A DNA stretch of 64,000 bases from Cytidiella melzeri (GCA_022592445.1 JABYQR010000133.1:46734-110733), one strand, 5' to 3'. Numbered from the stretch's first letter, positions 17,273 to 29,827 are shown. Notes: a model not told the origin generated them from the letters alone. Translations and numbers: made by a program.

Positions 17273-19994
17273 CTACTGCTGCTCCTCGACTTCCTTCACC
17301 TGACCCAACGAGTTGGCCAAGTGGCTACTCGCGCGTGCCTTCTTCGTGTTCCCGTCATGCATCGAGTCCGATTTCCGCTTGCCTGAGCCAGACAGGCCTT
17401 TGGGACCAACTTCCACCAGCGAATTGAGGCCTAAGAATTGATCCTGTGTTTTATCGCATAGAAAAGCTTTGCGTCGTTGCGCCAGCTGTATAACGTCATT
17501 CACGGCGAGCCTAAAGACCTCTCTGATCTTGGCGTGAGTATTGAGAGTGGGCAAAGAGGTCACAGGGGAAGATATGGGAGTGGTTCGCGTATTTTCGGCA
17601 AACGACGCCGGCGGTATCAATTCCCTTGTAATAGGAGGTGAGGCTACCTCGATGGGGCGAAACTCTGCGGCAGGGGATGGTTGGTAGTTAGCACCGAACT
17701 GTTCCAGCTCTTTGAAGTTGAGTGATGAATAGTGGGTCTTCAGGAGCTGATACAGCTCATCGACGAGCTTGATGAGGATCGGGGAGACACGCTGGTTGTC
17801 GAAAGTGAACTTCGGTGAACCCATCTCTGCATAAAGCATCTTCTGTGTCCCTCCAGCATATATGCCTCCGCCACAGTGCTGGCTTGCATCGTAGTGCACT
17901 GCAACATACAGACAAAGCCCAGAATTTTGCCCGTTGATTGCGACGAGTTGTTCATTCGAAAAGGAAGTGTCGACGCCGTGGTCTTTCACAGTCATACTGT
18001 GGCGGTGGAACTGAAGACCGCAATAGGTAATCACATGGATAAAGCCTTCAAGGTCATCAGCGAGTTCGCTCGGCTTGAAAGGATACTGGAGGGATGTGGC
18101 GGACATGAACGCCCACGTGCCCTGTTGAACTCCGAAATCAGCGCACAATACGTAGCGGCAGTGTGTAAAATCTCACAGAGCGGCTGTACTGCGTGGCTTG
18201 CTCTTTGAGATCGCTCTTGTACTTGCACAAGTCCCAGTCGTTGAGTATGCCTTTTGGCTCCGCGTCGTTCTCGTCGTCCTGATTCACGAGGCACATGATG
18301 TTATTCGTACTGATATCGCGGTGAAGAATCTCAGCCTCCGTCCAGGCTTTCTCGTGAGCTATCAAGGCTAGGTGTAAGCTTGGCTCGCGAAAGACATCGA
18401 TATACTGACCAAGCAAAGCATCCCAGACTAACAGGATCAATTCCGACGAGTTCCTATACGTGTCCAGAGGCCGCGCAAGCTCCTCCAGAAAGAGCCGGCA
18501 GTGGGAACGTTTCACAATCCCTCTGGTGTCCTTCAGATACTCCTGAGTGACCGTGCACTGGTCCCCAACGTCTCCACCTCCGAGAGCTGTGGCAACGTGG
18601 CTGACTTTCTTCTCCTTCAGCTTCTGGTAGACGTCAATTTCGGCGCGGGTCCGTATCGTGTTGGGACGCCAGTAATCCTTCATGAATGAGAGTCGATTGT
18701 TGTCCTGATTGAAGGTGACATAGCCCTTCGTGGCTCTGCCCGTCGGCGAGTAGGAGGCAACGATGTGTTTTCCGATGAAATGCACTAGCTGTTTCTTGCC
18801 GTCGAGCGAGGTACACGCCACCTGCGGCTTTCCTTCAATACAAAAGCTCGTTTCAAGACGCGCAGGCCAAGACAAACCTTGTAAATAGGGTACAACACTT
18901 TGTTGTCCAGGATCTCTTTGGCGCGCGCGATTGCGTAAGGGTTCTTCGGCTTATACTTGTTTTCCAGGTCCTTTACTTCCTCATCAGTGGCAAGCTCGAC
19001 CGTGGGATCCTCGCCTAGCTCTGCTCGTGACATGAACGCGAGACGGTAGACAAAGTTGAGCAGCTGCTCCGGGTTCTTCTTCAGGTCGATGGGAGTCGAG
19101 ACGATGCAACCCGTCCTGTCCCAGCGGGTGAGTCGAGCCTGGTCGTCGCTGATGTAGATGATGAAGGCGAAGACTCGATGTTGACGAACCAGCAGCTGAG
19201 TGGCGTACTTCGCGATTTGAGCTTGCGCCTCCCTGCCGTCATCAGTGTTGTTGAGTAAGGATTCGTTCTCCTTGGAACGAAATGCGGAGTTCTCGTGTTT
19301 CCCTTTCACTTCCAAGCCGACCGTTATCCACGCCCACGCTACTCGCGCCGCATGAGGCTTTTCGTCCAATACCTTCTTTCGCATGTCACGACGAAACGCC
19401 TCTCGAACTTTTGGTGTGTCTGGATACATCGCGATGTCGATCTTGATATCATCCTCAGTCTTCTCAGGCCAGCCAGAAACGTCTTTGAAGATATAAGGCG
19501 TGCGTTCGGGAGCAACACGGGCGGCTTCACTAACGACCCTGTTGAGACTCTCACACTTGAGAGTCTGTCATTAGCAGCGGAAGAGTATGCACGTATGAAC
19601 AGTAGCTTACGATTGGATGGTACATCGACGACTCTAAGCCGTTCCAGTGGTCGGGTTTGACTTTCATGGGCATAGACCCGAGCTGCTTGGGCGAGAGCGG
19701 AGCCACGGAGGGTTCGCCGACTTTAGCGAACAGTTCCATGAACTCGTCATACGGCATTTGGTGGTAGAAAGTTCCCATCTCGGTAACGACCTTTTTCTTA
19801 TACCCTCCGTCCTTGTAACGGAGGTTTTGGGATGAGACTTTGGCTGCGACCGGTGTGTGCTTGACGGCTGTGGCACCTTCCGCGTTCGTGTTGGGCGGTG
19901 TGACTGGTCGCGAGTCAGGCTCTGCAGCCGACGGGGTGGGCGAAGGAGCTGCAGGCGAGACATGCTCGTCAGAGAGAGTACTTGGGGAGGACAT
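17273..19994 (-). CDS. FunK1-type fungal protein kinase (copy A)
   Basis: Five exons join cleanly: 19994-19611, 19555-18878, 18821-18410, 18358-18177 and 18121-17273, giving 834 residues. The start is the ATG opening MSSPSTLSDEHVSPA. The N-terminal part has MPYDEFMELFAKVG and CESLNRVVSEAARV. The N-lobe region has HFIGKHIVASYSPTGRATKG. The catalytic loop is EILHRDISTNNIM, with the HRD Asp present, and the metal-binding motif is LNDWDLCKY (DWD in place of DFG). GTWAFMSATSLQYPFKP is the P+1 region. A basic tail GKRKSDSMHDGNTKKAR could be a nuclear localisation signal. FunK1 kinases are multi-copy in mushroom-forming fungi and their substrates are mostly unknown. Exons 3 and 4 have the same lengths (412 and 182 nt) as in the copy at 29828. 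Confidence 0.88.
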
Positions 19995-20357
19995 GGCCGT
20001 TGCAATGACAGCGTACCTTGAAGCTGCGGTTCGAACAGACTTATACACGCCCCGTGTGGCGCCGAATCGATGGCTGACCTGCACATTGCCACGTGTATCA
20101 AGTTACAGACAATGGACAATAGAGATCGATAGTGATGTACTCACGATATGAAACCTCGGTGTAAGTAGGCTGTGCAAATGTCACCCGCACGGAGCCTGCG
20201 CTGAAGCTGATGAATACTAGTATCAGCGTGACACATGCGCAAATGCACTCCTCCTTACCTTTGTCAATAGTCAGGCAACTCAAGAATGTGCTTGAGTGTG
20301 GCCCGGTTCGTGTAACGGTATGTTCGTGGTCACGTAGTATTGCCAGTTGGCCGGGTG
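19995..20357. other. FunK1 5' flank, copy A
   Basis: Upstream of the kinase start. Matches the 5' flank of the decayed FunK1 copy (about 23740-24050), including CACCTCGGTG and AGTAGGCTGTGCAA blocks, so the duplication includes the promoter region. No gene seen. Confidence 0.5.
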
Positions 20358-20775
20358 GCATGTCACGGTCACTCGGAGTCACGTCGGGTGTTGAATAATA
20401 GCGCCAGTGTGGTGGCGCAAGCCGAGGTCCCATCACTTCAAGTTCCCGTCCTACAACTCTCTCCCACTGGTCATTCTGCAGTCGTGCGTTCATTCTCTGC
20501 TAGGTAAGGCTTGCAGGCCCTGTGTCTGTACTCATGAGACGTTGCAACTGACCATTATACCCCTGGTAAGCACTGTTTAGTTTGGCGGGCCGGGGAGGGA
20601 TATACTTTGACAGTTTGATCAGAGTAAAATACCGTGTCTCTTCTTTCATTGTCTAGCTCTAGTAGCGAGGCATAGCGGTTTGCCATTTTGTGTATCGTAT
20701 GTACATCAGCAATCTGTCTTCGTTGCTCTTAGTATGATGCCGCCGCCAACAATCGAGTTGAACAACGCATTATCA
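20358..20775. repeat. Start of duplicated block, copy B
   Basis: Begins with GCATGTCACGGTCACTCGGAG, the counterpart of 15511 and 24051, and keeps the GCGCCAGTG...GGCGCAAG motif. From about 20460 it diverges from copies A and C. No gene seen. Confidence 0.6.
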
Positions 20776-21740
20776 TTAATTATCCGCTACCCTGACTTTC
20801 GAGTGTGGCCACGGACTATATAATTTACTGTTTAACGTGACTCCCATATAAAGCAATGCACGTATACCACAGCTGCGCCTACTATGATACGAGACAGGTT
20901 CTACGACAGCTCGTCGAAACAGCGAGCAGCGAAATGACAGAGGCCCGTGTGGTGTGCGGGGAGGTGTCGTTGGCGATCCAGACGGCAAGGGGCAGGGCGA
21001 TTCGATGCTGTATGTGCCGTGGAGGATGAGGAAAAGCGAGGCGTTTCGGGTGTGGGGTTGGGGGTGCTCAGCTGAGGCGAATAAGACAAAAAAGCCGGCG
21101 GTACTGAGGAGGACGAAGAGGAGAATGGTGAGAACGCGTTTACGGTACTTGTTAGAGCGATAGCAGGAGGAAATGGATGCTGAGTAAGATCGACGAACTT
21201 TGTTACAATTTGGCTTTGAAGGACACAACGATGGTACGTACGGACGAAGAAAACGGCGAACGGTGACACAGTCATAAAGTTGGCCTTAATGGACGTATAT
21301 CCGATTGACGGAACGATGAAAGCTAAGAGCTGTATATAACGAGCTGCCGCACTAAATCGCAGAAAATGGGGACTTACTAGGCCAACCCACTCAACGTCGC
21401 CCCGTTGAATAATCCCGCGCCGACGCGCAACCACACGTGCACCATCCGCATTGCCTTCCAAAGTTGATCTCTTCCTTCTGCGCTGCCTTGCTCGAGTTAG
21501 CAAAAGATGGGTGGAGCTCACCTTTGCATAGCACATCTTCAATCTTCAATGTATGCCTTCTGTGCTGGCGTGAGGAACGCAATGTGGGCGTGCTTCCAAG
21601 GGAGAACACAAAACGAGACGGAACCAAAAAGAACTGGGAGCTTTCTTGCACATCAAGGCCCGCTCGAATCAAGGCTTGAAGTAGAACAACCCGTGAGATG
21701 CGCGCGTACGTACGATCCTGAAAAAATTCCATGCTCGACG
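20776..21740 (-). pseudogene. DAL5-type MFS transporter, decayed 3' fragment (copy B)
   Basis: Minus-strand pieces match the MFS C-terminal exons (KRVLTILLFVLLSTAGFF and FLILHGTYSIE near 21150-21000, PSIGYTSIKANFM near 21310-21290, and the loop exon region 21400-21700), but they fall in different frames with several stops and the N-terminal half is missing. It is more decayed than copy A. The similarity breaks at the same exon-5 point as in copy A. Confidence 0.7.
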
Positions 21741-22240
21741 GGTTCGTGGCCTACACCATGCAAATGAGACACATCACATCTGGGTGTAGTCAGTTCAAAA
21801 GTCTTTGCAACTATAAATAAGAAGGCTGACCATTGCAAGTGGCATATAGGCAAGGAAATCCAACAGGTTTCGATATGAGGGATTTGTAGCCGTATTGAGG
21901 TCTTTGTCATCCGGGACAAAACCATTGCAGTGCGTCAAGAAAGGCAGTAGAGAAAGCGACTCAACTTGCAATGCTGATGTGGACGTGGCCATTGAACCAT
22001 CCAGCACCGCATCGTAGCACTTGTATAAGGCCTGTCGTGCACATTCTATCTGTAAGAGACGTACTCGCAGACCCACATTTTGATAACTTGAGTCACTGGC
22101 AACCCACATATGAGTGTGTGTGTGAGAGAGAGGAGAGCGCGTTCAGCGGGTGTACGGCTCGAAAGGACTACGATTGAAATAAGGAACGGGAGTCTCGATA
22201 CGGTGACCGCCGAACGTCTGCTACTCACTGAACGGGCCAG
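21741..22240. repeat. Shared spacer, copy B
   Basis: Counterpart of 16736-17272. A minus frame of 104 codons (22109-21795) is open here but is broken in copy A, so I do not call it a gene. Confidence 0.45.
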
Positions 22241-23640
22241 TCAATCAGAAATATTAGTCACCTCTGGCAGACTCGAAGGTAGTCCTACGCACCAAAGAAC
22301 TAAAACACGATCCTGCATATTACAGTAAAAGTTCCACACTAGTTCGTTTGGCTTGAAAGGATACTTGAGAGATGTGGCGGACATGGACTCCCACGTGCCC
22401 TGTAGACATTCTGTCAGCAGATATTCCGCGGCAGCAGCGAGAAAAAACAAACTCACAGGGTGGCTATACCGCGTTGCCTGCTAGCCGAGATCGCTCTTGA
22501 ACATGCACAAGTCCCAATCGTTCAGAATGCCTTCCACGTTCTCGTCCTTCTCGTCGTCTAATCCACGACGCGCATGATGTTGTTCGTACTGATATCACAG
22601 TGAAGAATCTCAGCCTTCAGCCAGGCTTCCTCGTGAGCTACAAAGGCTACACATGAATGTGACGCACAGAGGAGAATTCAGGTTGTCGTACTCACCTATC
22701 AATGCGTCCCATACCAGGGCAATCAATTCCAACAAGTTCCTACACGTGCCTTGTCATCACTTATATAGATGATGAACGCGAAGACCCGGTGTTGTCGAAC
22801 CATGAGCTGAGAAGCGTGCTCCGCAAGCTAAGCTTGCGCATCTCTCCCGTCGCCAGTATCCCGAAGGAAAGGTCCGCTCTCGGTCGGGTAGAACGCGGAC
22901 TCCTGGTCTCTCCCTTCCACCTTCAAACCATCCTTCATCCACGCCCATGCTGCCCGCGCCACGTGAGGGTTCTCCTGCAATAATCCAGACGGTACGTCGC
23001 TGTTATACGCTCGTCGAGCTTCCGACGTGTCTGAATACATCGCAACGTCAACGTCAATGTTCATCTCCTCCCCAGCCTTCTCAGGCCAAGCGGAGACGTC
23101 CTTGAAGACAAAACGCGCGTTTTCGGGGATGACACGGGCAGCTTCGGCCACAACCTCGTTAAGGCTCGTACACTTCAAGTGAAGGCCAGCTCTTAGCAAC
23201 GATGAGCTATCGAGGCAAGAAAAGCGTACAATCAAAGAACGCGTTAGCGGCTCCGTGCCAATCCAACGATCATGCTCATAATTTCTTCGAAATTGCCTCA
23301 AGCTGCGTGCTCAAAAGGTTTGGCTGCAAGTCGCCGAGGCTGCCGACTCTGGCAAACACATTCATCAACTCGTCATATGCCATCTGGTGGTAGTGAGTGT
23401 CCGTGTCCATCTTGGCACAAAAAACTAACTTCGCCGTGTAACCCCTCCGTCCTTGTGATCGAGGCTATAGAATGACTATTTTGGCTGAACGACTCCCGGC
23501 GGTCCTGTTGCAGAGCCTCCAAGCGCGTTTGTGTCCCAGTTGGTCGGTGTGACTGGTCGTGGGTCAAAACTGGCGGCCAACGGGGGTGTGTTAGACGAAA
23601 TGAAGGCAAGACATCCTCGTCAGAGAGAGACTACTTGGGT
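22241..23640 (-). pseudogene. FunK1-type kinase, decayed copy B
   Basis: Recognisable kinase pieces lie on the minus strand: near 22410 GTWESMSATSLKYPFKP, near 22600 a catalytic loop reading ILHCDISTNNIMRVV, in which HRD Arg is replaced by Cys, and near 22990-23130 FVFKDVSAWPEK and HVARAAWAWMKDGLK. Most of the N-lobe is missing: the sequence jumps at about 22745 from the middle of the kinase to CLVITYIDDER-type sequence that belongs about 300 residues earlier. Frames shift repeatedly and the C-terminal third is absent. With a mutated catalytic loop and an internal deletion this copy should have no kinase activity. Confidence 0.78.
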
Positions 23641-24320
23641 GGGGGGGTGAGGGGGGGGGAGACATGGCCGCGGCAATGACAGCGTACCTTGGAAGTTCGG
23701 AAGTTCAAAACTCCTTTTCGAATACAGTTTCAAATGCCTCTCGTACCGCCACACCAATGACTCCTGTCCATCGCCACGCTTATAAGTCCACGGACGATAC
23801 AAAATAAAGATTGACTCACGTATGACACCTCGGTGAAAAAAGTAGGCTGTGCAACTTGCACTACAATTTGCACGAAAACTGCGCTGGAGCTAACAGCAGC
23901 TAACATCAGCGCGACAAACACGCAAACAATATCGTTCTTACCCTTTCCACCATAAACTAGGAATCAACACAAACACGTGCTCGAAGGTAACCCAGTTCGT
24001 ATTGCGGTATACAGTACGTAACTCAGCAGAGGCTATACTTAGTTGGCCGAGCATGTCACAGTCACTCAGAGTCACGGCTGAATTCCCAACATCGCTGGTT
24101 CATTAGCGCCAGCGTGGTGGCGCAAGCGCGTTAGTCAGTCCTACGTAGTCAGCAGTACCGTACCCGCATTTCCTCGTAAATAATCACAAAAAAGCCTAAT
24201 CGCTCGGGCTATTACTCGCGTACACAAGCTACACGTACATCCCCCAGTTCACTATTCCCTCCTCCTCCTATTACTATTACTACAGTATACAGTAACAATC
24301 CAGCCCTCCGCACCAACATC
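23641..24320. other. FunK1-B 5' flank and start of copy C
   Basis: Holds a G-rich run (23637-23660), the 5' flank of the decayed kinase, and from 24051 the third copy of the GCATGTCACAGTCACTCAG block. No gene is seen apart from the end of the MFS 3' UTR. Confidence 0.5.
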
Positions 24321-26146
24321 TCAAAGCACATACCCCCCTCCTCTCCTCAAAACCCCCCAACACACCCCCGCACACCCTACAATCCCCACCTGAAACCCCA
24401 AAAACACCCACGCACCCACCCTATACCCCCTACTACTCACATCCCCAAGCACCCACGTCGCCAAAACACCCCCACAATTCGTCGAAACAGTGAGCAACGC
24501 TATAGCAGTAGCTCGTGTAGTGTACGGAGAGGTGTTGTTGGAGATCCAAGCTGCGAGTGGTGGGGCGATGCTGTATGTACCTGGGAGGATGAGGAAGAGT
24601 GAGGCGTATTCGTATCGGCTGTGTGGGTGGTTGGCCATGGATGAGGCGAGGAAGAGAGAGAAGCCGGATGTGCCGAGGAGGGCGAAGAGGATGATGGTGA
24701 GGCCGCGTTTGTGGTATTTGTCAGAAAGGTAGGAGGAGGCTATGGATACTGAAAAGAAAAAGAAAGAAAAACATTAGTGAGCTTTCGGGGGAGTAAGAAG
24801 TTGTACGTACGGACGAAGGAAGCTGCGAACGGAGGGACGCTCATCAACTGGGCCTCGTTCGACGTATATCCGAGTGACGCAACGATCGAAGGCAAGAAGC
24901 TGTATGTATATAATGAGCTCTCGTACTGAATCGGAGACAAATAAAGACTTACTAGGCCAACCCACTCAACGTCGCCCCGTTGAAAAACCCCGCGCCGACG
25001 CACAACCATACGTGCACCATCCGCATTGCCTTCCACACATCGTTTCGCGTAACCCGTCCCCCCTGCATTTCCTTGCTCGAGTGGTCAAAAGTCGGAAGGA
25101 GCTCATCCTCGCAGAGCGCATCTTCGACGTACGCCTTCTCAACCGGCGTGAGGAACGCGACGTGTGCGTGCGTCCGAGGGAGAACGAAGAACGAGAGCAA
25201 ACCAAAGAGGACTGTGAAAAGGCCTTCCTGCATATTAAATGCACATCAAGACCCTGAAGTCAATTAGTCGTGAGATGCGCACGTACGAGAATAAAGATCC
25301 ATGCCCAGCCTGGTTTGTGGCCCACACCATCCATGTGAACGATCGCTGAAGCCAACAAGCCGGAGAATGCCCCTGCCAACGTCGTCGAAACGAAAAAGAG
25401 GGATATACTGAAGCATATATTCAATGGCGGTAATTAGGAAACAAGGAAGGAGAGCTTACCGTAGCTGCAGCTTCTGCTTGGGGTAGAACGAAGACAGATA
25501 GAGAGTAATTCCTGGGAGTAAGCCGCCTAGGCGCCATTGTCTTCAGTCCTGTGTATGGGTAGTGCATCGCGTACCTTCGAACAAACCAATGAAGAACCGA
25601 CAAGCGATCAATCCGCTGTAAGAAGTCACCAGTCCTTGAAGGACCACAGCGATTCCCCATAGAGTCGTCATTGCTGGTAAAAGGACGTTTGGGCCGATAC
25701 GCCTGAGCCACAGGTTGGAAGGCAGCTCAACCAGTATGTACGGAATAAACGTAACGGTGAGTGCGATGGTGTACTACACACAGTGTCATTCGGACAAATG
25801 GATCAACGGGCTGGAGGATACGCATACCTGGTAGTCCGACATCCCCAGTTCGTGCTGTAAACCAGCGATACGCGCGTTACCGATGTTGCCCTTGTCCTAC
25901 AAAAGTATGAGTACCGAACTATTCGCTTGCGAGAATGACGCTGCGTACCAGAAACGACAGAAAGAAGATGACGGTGACGACGGGTAGTACAGTGCAGTCC
26001 ATCTTTCTCCATGCCACCTCCAGGTCTCTTTGACGTTTGCCAGAGGTGTCTGTGCTGGGGGCGAATGAAAGTGTGTGGAGTGGAGGCTGGTCGTCGACGA
26101 AGTGAGTCTGTTTGCAGACGGTCGACTGGGAATGATTCTCGGACAT
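24321..26146 (-). CDS. MFS transporter, DAL5/allantoate permease-like
   Basis: Eight exons join in frame: 26146-25949, 25896-25828, 25773-25575, 25526-25460, 25407-25287, 25227-24953, 24899-24811 and 24748-24321, giving 481 residues, a normal length for this anion:cation symporter family. All introns are GT-AG and 44-60 bp. The start reads MSENHSQSTVCKQTHF; a cytoplasmic N-terminus is followed by LPVVTVIFFLSFL as membrane segment 1. Family-typical blocks are IPYILVELPSNLWLRRIGP, LVTSYSGLIACRFFIGLFEG and GITLYLSSFYPK. The C-terminal half has SDKYHKRGLTIILFALLG and GFQVGIVGCAGVCWG. It should move an organic anion such as a ureide, vitamin or small peptide across the plasma membrane; the substrate cannot be read from sequence. 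It appears to be the intact source of the two fragments at 15.7 and 20.8 kb. Confidence 0.9.
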
Positions 26147-26198
26147 GGTGAGCTGTAAGTGGTACAATGGGCGAGGGTATAAAAAAGACGAGCAGGGT

Positions 26199-27680
26199 TT
26201 ATATAACTGTTGAGCAGCGGCGGGACCATGTGCAATACGGTGTTCTTGTGTGCCGGCGGCAACGAAAGAAGCTGGAGCAGAATGGGCAAGGAACGAACAG
26301 CGGCGATCCTTGAAAGATTCCATTCGAGAATGGACAGCTTACGCAGTAAAATTCACAGCGTCGCAATAAGATAATGCGACTACCGAACCGTTGTCGATGC
26401 GACCAAGACAGCGTCGGTCGAGGGCGCGTGAGATGGTAAAGCACTGGGAGGCTCGGTACGACGAGGACATGGACTGCACAACAAGTGAGTGCGTACGAAG
26501 CGCTTGATGAGACTGTCGCTCCAGTCCGATCATTCCGGCCGTCTGGTTTATCTGAAAAAGGTGAATGCAACGAACGAGTTGAACAAGGACAACTTGCCTC
26601 GTTGTCGTCGTGCGCTGGCTACCGAATAGCTTGCTAGGCACGTCAGCTCGTGCGTCGTTGTCCCACCGAATACTAGTAGCTGCAAGGTACACAGTCTGAA
26701 AGTACGTACGCACATCAGATGAGCGAGATCCATTACCTGGTGAATCGTGAGATGTAGACAATTGGCAATCTTGGAGGAGAAGCACCTTTTATGATCGCGT
26801 CGGAAGCATCATGAGAATTTTAATCTACAAGTTGAGCGAACGTCGACACCTGCGGGATGAGCGCCGAGTTGAGCAACGGTCGCCTTTGAATTCTCAAGCA
26901 CGTGTCAGGGAGATAGATGTACGCTACAAGGAGCTCTCTGCGGTTTGATGGAGCTGGAATGACCGTCGGCCGCAACATTCTCGGCACACAGCGGGCTTGG
27001 CTTCGCGAATCGATATGCACGGAGTCCTTTGGTGGATGATCATCAGCTCCTGGCCACTGACGACAGGCCCTGTATGCTGAGAGTATGAGACGTCGATAAC
27101 AGCATCGTCATGTTGTATGCACCGCTCAACAATATCCGAGGAGATGTTACCTTATCGTGAGGCGAACGCAGTACATCTGGACCGACCCCCTTTTTGTTCG
27201 GCGAATGCGACGATGGAATCCACAATCCACCTCGGAAATCCTTTCATACTTGAGCCCCTGTTGCGTTGAAACTCCACGGAACACGTACGAATCAGAGTCC
27301 GAACCCCACATGCGTGAGTGTGGGACTGTATGGAGAGTATCAGGGGTGCTGCAAAGCTAACTACCACATAGCCTCGATTGCTCTATACGCCGCCCCTGAT
27401 AGTAATGAGATGACGACGGAACTGATAGAGGCGTGAGGGCGATAGAACGTATCGCGTCGTGCCGTGCAAACTGACTGAATTCCTCACAACGCATCCCCCC
27501 TTGCACATGCAGCGCAACCACTGAGGCAGTGTCGAGAGCATCCAACACCGAACAAACCAACAAAATAAAAAAAGCGGTCGGCCCCGAAGTGCGCGACGCG
27601 TGCCAGATAAACGCCCAAGACGCGTTATATCGGGGAATCACATGTCTACGACGTGACTGGCTGCCAGCTCTCTATCGAGG
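26199..27680 (-). pseudogene. Unidentified gene-like region
   Basis: I do not recognise this. Several minus-strand frames have protein-like composition (LVQLVRCIHLFQINQTAGM near 26560, ELLVAYIYLPDTCLRIQRRP near 26920, WIVDSIVAFAEQKG near 27210, LDALDTASVVALHVQGG near 27520), with GT and AG sites between some of them. They could be exons of one leucine-rich, possibly helical-repeat, protein ending just upstream of the MFS gene, but I could not join them into one frame. It could be a diverged pseudogene or coincidence. Confidence 0.25.
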
Positions 27681-27754
27681 TTTCATAAAAAGGTCGGCGC
27701 CCTATCTCACCCTCTTTTCTCAATCGACCACCACCCTCCTCCCCGCTCCCTACG

Positions 27755-28940
27755 ATGACCACAGAGATTCAAACACAACCTCAACCCGCTCCTGAGCTCA
27801 CTATTCTCTATCGCGTCGCAGCCATCCCGCTAGTAGCCACATCCCTCGACACGATACATCAGACTCTCACCAACAATGCCTACACGCGTTCGCCATACGC
27901 TACAGCGCACAGTATCTCAAAAGCTGCCTTGGGATACACCGAACCTCTCCAGAAGACCATCGCTCCCCTCATCGTCCGTGCAGATGGACTTGCAAACAAG
28001 GGTTTCGACGTCGTAGAGTCACGGTACCCCTACCCGTTCAAGACACCCACCGAAGACATCGTCAAAGACCTCAAAGGACGAACAGACCAAGCAAAGAACG
28101 TCGCCAACAAAACCATCGACGACAACTTTGTGCATCCTGCCCTCAACGCTGCACAAGGCATCGACCAAGTAAGGTGTTCATTCTCTCCGTTTTGCACAAT
28201 TCTGCCTCAACACACCCCAACTTTTTTTTTGTGAATCAGAGGTTTGCGCCCGTCGTCGATTATTTTGAAGTGGCTGTAAAGAAGGTGCACTCGACGACTG
28301 GCTCACCAGTTGACTCTCCCAAGGAAGGAGAGTCTCCAAAGTTCCAGTACCAGCGCGCGTACGCGCTCTCGAGAGATCTAAGCGGCCAGCTCCTGTCTTT
28401 CTCTGCCGAGCAGATTAACCAGATCAGGACTCAAAATGTCTATGTGCAACGTGCGGCAGAGGCTGCTCACAGAGTCAGCGATGTGGCGTCTACTTCGTAC
28501 GGCGCCGCTCACGAGAGGGTTCACGCAGTGAGCGATGTGATGTTGCAAGAACTCCAAAAGGTTCAGGTACGTGTCTTGTGTATCTTTATCGTGGATATGA
28601 TATTGTCGTGAGGCTGAGGTTGCTTTTTTTCTAGCAATCGACCGCTGCACTGCCAACCCAGCTACACGCCTCCTTCAACGACATCTCCGCACACCTCTCC
28701 TCTGCGATCACCGACATTTCCGGTATTCTCACTTCCCCGGATCCGTTGAACGAGAAGGTTGGCAAGGTACGCGACACAGTCCAGCAGCGTGTCCATCCCA
28801 TCCTCGAGGCCACTTCTACCCGCGTACAGGAGATCCTTGACTCACTCCGGGGAAAGGCCGTGGCTGAGAAGGAAGCACCAGCGAACGGGATCGACTCTGC
28901 TACACACGGCAATGGCAATGGCAATAGTCTCACAAACTAG
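27755..28940 (+). CDS. Perilipin-like lipid droplet protein
   Basis: Three exons (27755-28168, 28240-28566, 28635-28940) give 348 residues. The N-terminal segment (ELTILYRVAAIPLVATSLDTIH, then ALGYTEPLQKTIAPLI and ADGLANKGFDVVESRYPYPF) is the perilipin-type domain seen in fungal lipid droplet coat proteins, and it is followed by long amphipathic helices with an 11-residue-like periodicity (ASTSYGAAHERVHAVSDVM, VGKVRDTVQQRVHPILEATS). Such proteins coat the phospholipid monolayer of lipid droplets and limit lipase access. A pyrimidine-rich stretch lies directly before the ATG, typical of fungal promoters. No membrane-spanning segment is present. It is an undisturbed host gene between the duplicated MFS/kinase block and the second kinase. 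Confidence 0.88.
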
Positions 28941-29827
28941 AATTTATATACTTTTTGTTCTTTCACTTTCACCCGTTCTTTGATCTGCACGCTCCTTTAT
29001 TGTCTCATAGCATGAAATTAGACCTTTCTCTCTCTCTCTCTCTCTGTCTCTCTGTCTCCTCCTCGCGACTTCTCTCCACCATAGACGTTATGTATTCATC
29101 ACGCGCCCCTCTGTTTTGTGTTTACGATACGATACGAATACGACCAAGATCATTTTTCTTTCTTTCTTTTCCTTTCTCTAAATTTCTTTTCGTTCTTAAT
29201 CTTACCCCCGATTTGTGTGTGTGTGTGTTTTTTCTTTCATGTTCATGTCAATTCTTTTTTGTTTTTATCTTGAAATAGATTTTTCCTGGTTCTGCGATGT
29301 ATGGAGCAAGTTTGACCCTTGTTACTTGTTGCATGATACGTGAACGTTTAGGCTACTGGTGGTGGGGATTGTCATTGAATATTGAATATTGAATTTGCGC
29401 GGGGATCGCTTTATAAATTTAGAATTCCTGTTCAACCCAATCCAATCCATGGTAAATTCGATCGAAAGAACAATCCGTTCCGTTTTTCGTCTTGTCTTGT
29501 CTTCTTGGCTTTTCAATTTTAATCATCGACTTCAAGGCAATGACTATTACCATGATGAACATGGTGGATGCCACTGCTGTATACTGCCCGGGGTATATGT
29601 CGACTGGTCGACGATGATGCAACTTGAGAGGTCAAAGCTTTTGTCTAGATCATCATCTGATGTGACGTGACATAAATCACGAGATACGTGACACTCGCGA
29701 ACTCGACTGCCGAAAGGGTCGAACTCGAACTTCATCACTAGACAGAGCAACGCGTCGCGAGTCTAGTCATTCACGTGAATCGGTCCTCTAGTGAAGATAC
29801 AGCATACGTACGAGAGAAGAAGGCAAA
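28941..29827. other. Intergenic region with CT microsatellite
   Basis: Perilipin 3' UTR and the 5' flank of the next kinase gene. It includes a pyrimidine repeat of CT units at about 29023-29058 and a GT run near 29215-29228. Short frames on both strands have no recognisable content. Confidence 0.5.

Noticed and set aside
21795..22109. Minus-strand 104-codon frame in duplicated copy B
   Set aside because: The matching stretch in copy A does not keep the frame, so there is no sign of selection.
29023..29058. CT repeat as a CRISPR-like or functional array
   Set aside because: Simple microsatellite in a 3' flank; no spacers, and CRISPR is not expected in a fungal nuclear genome.
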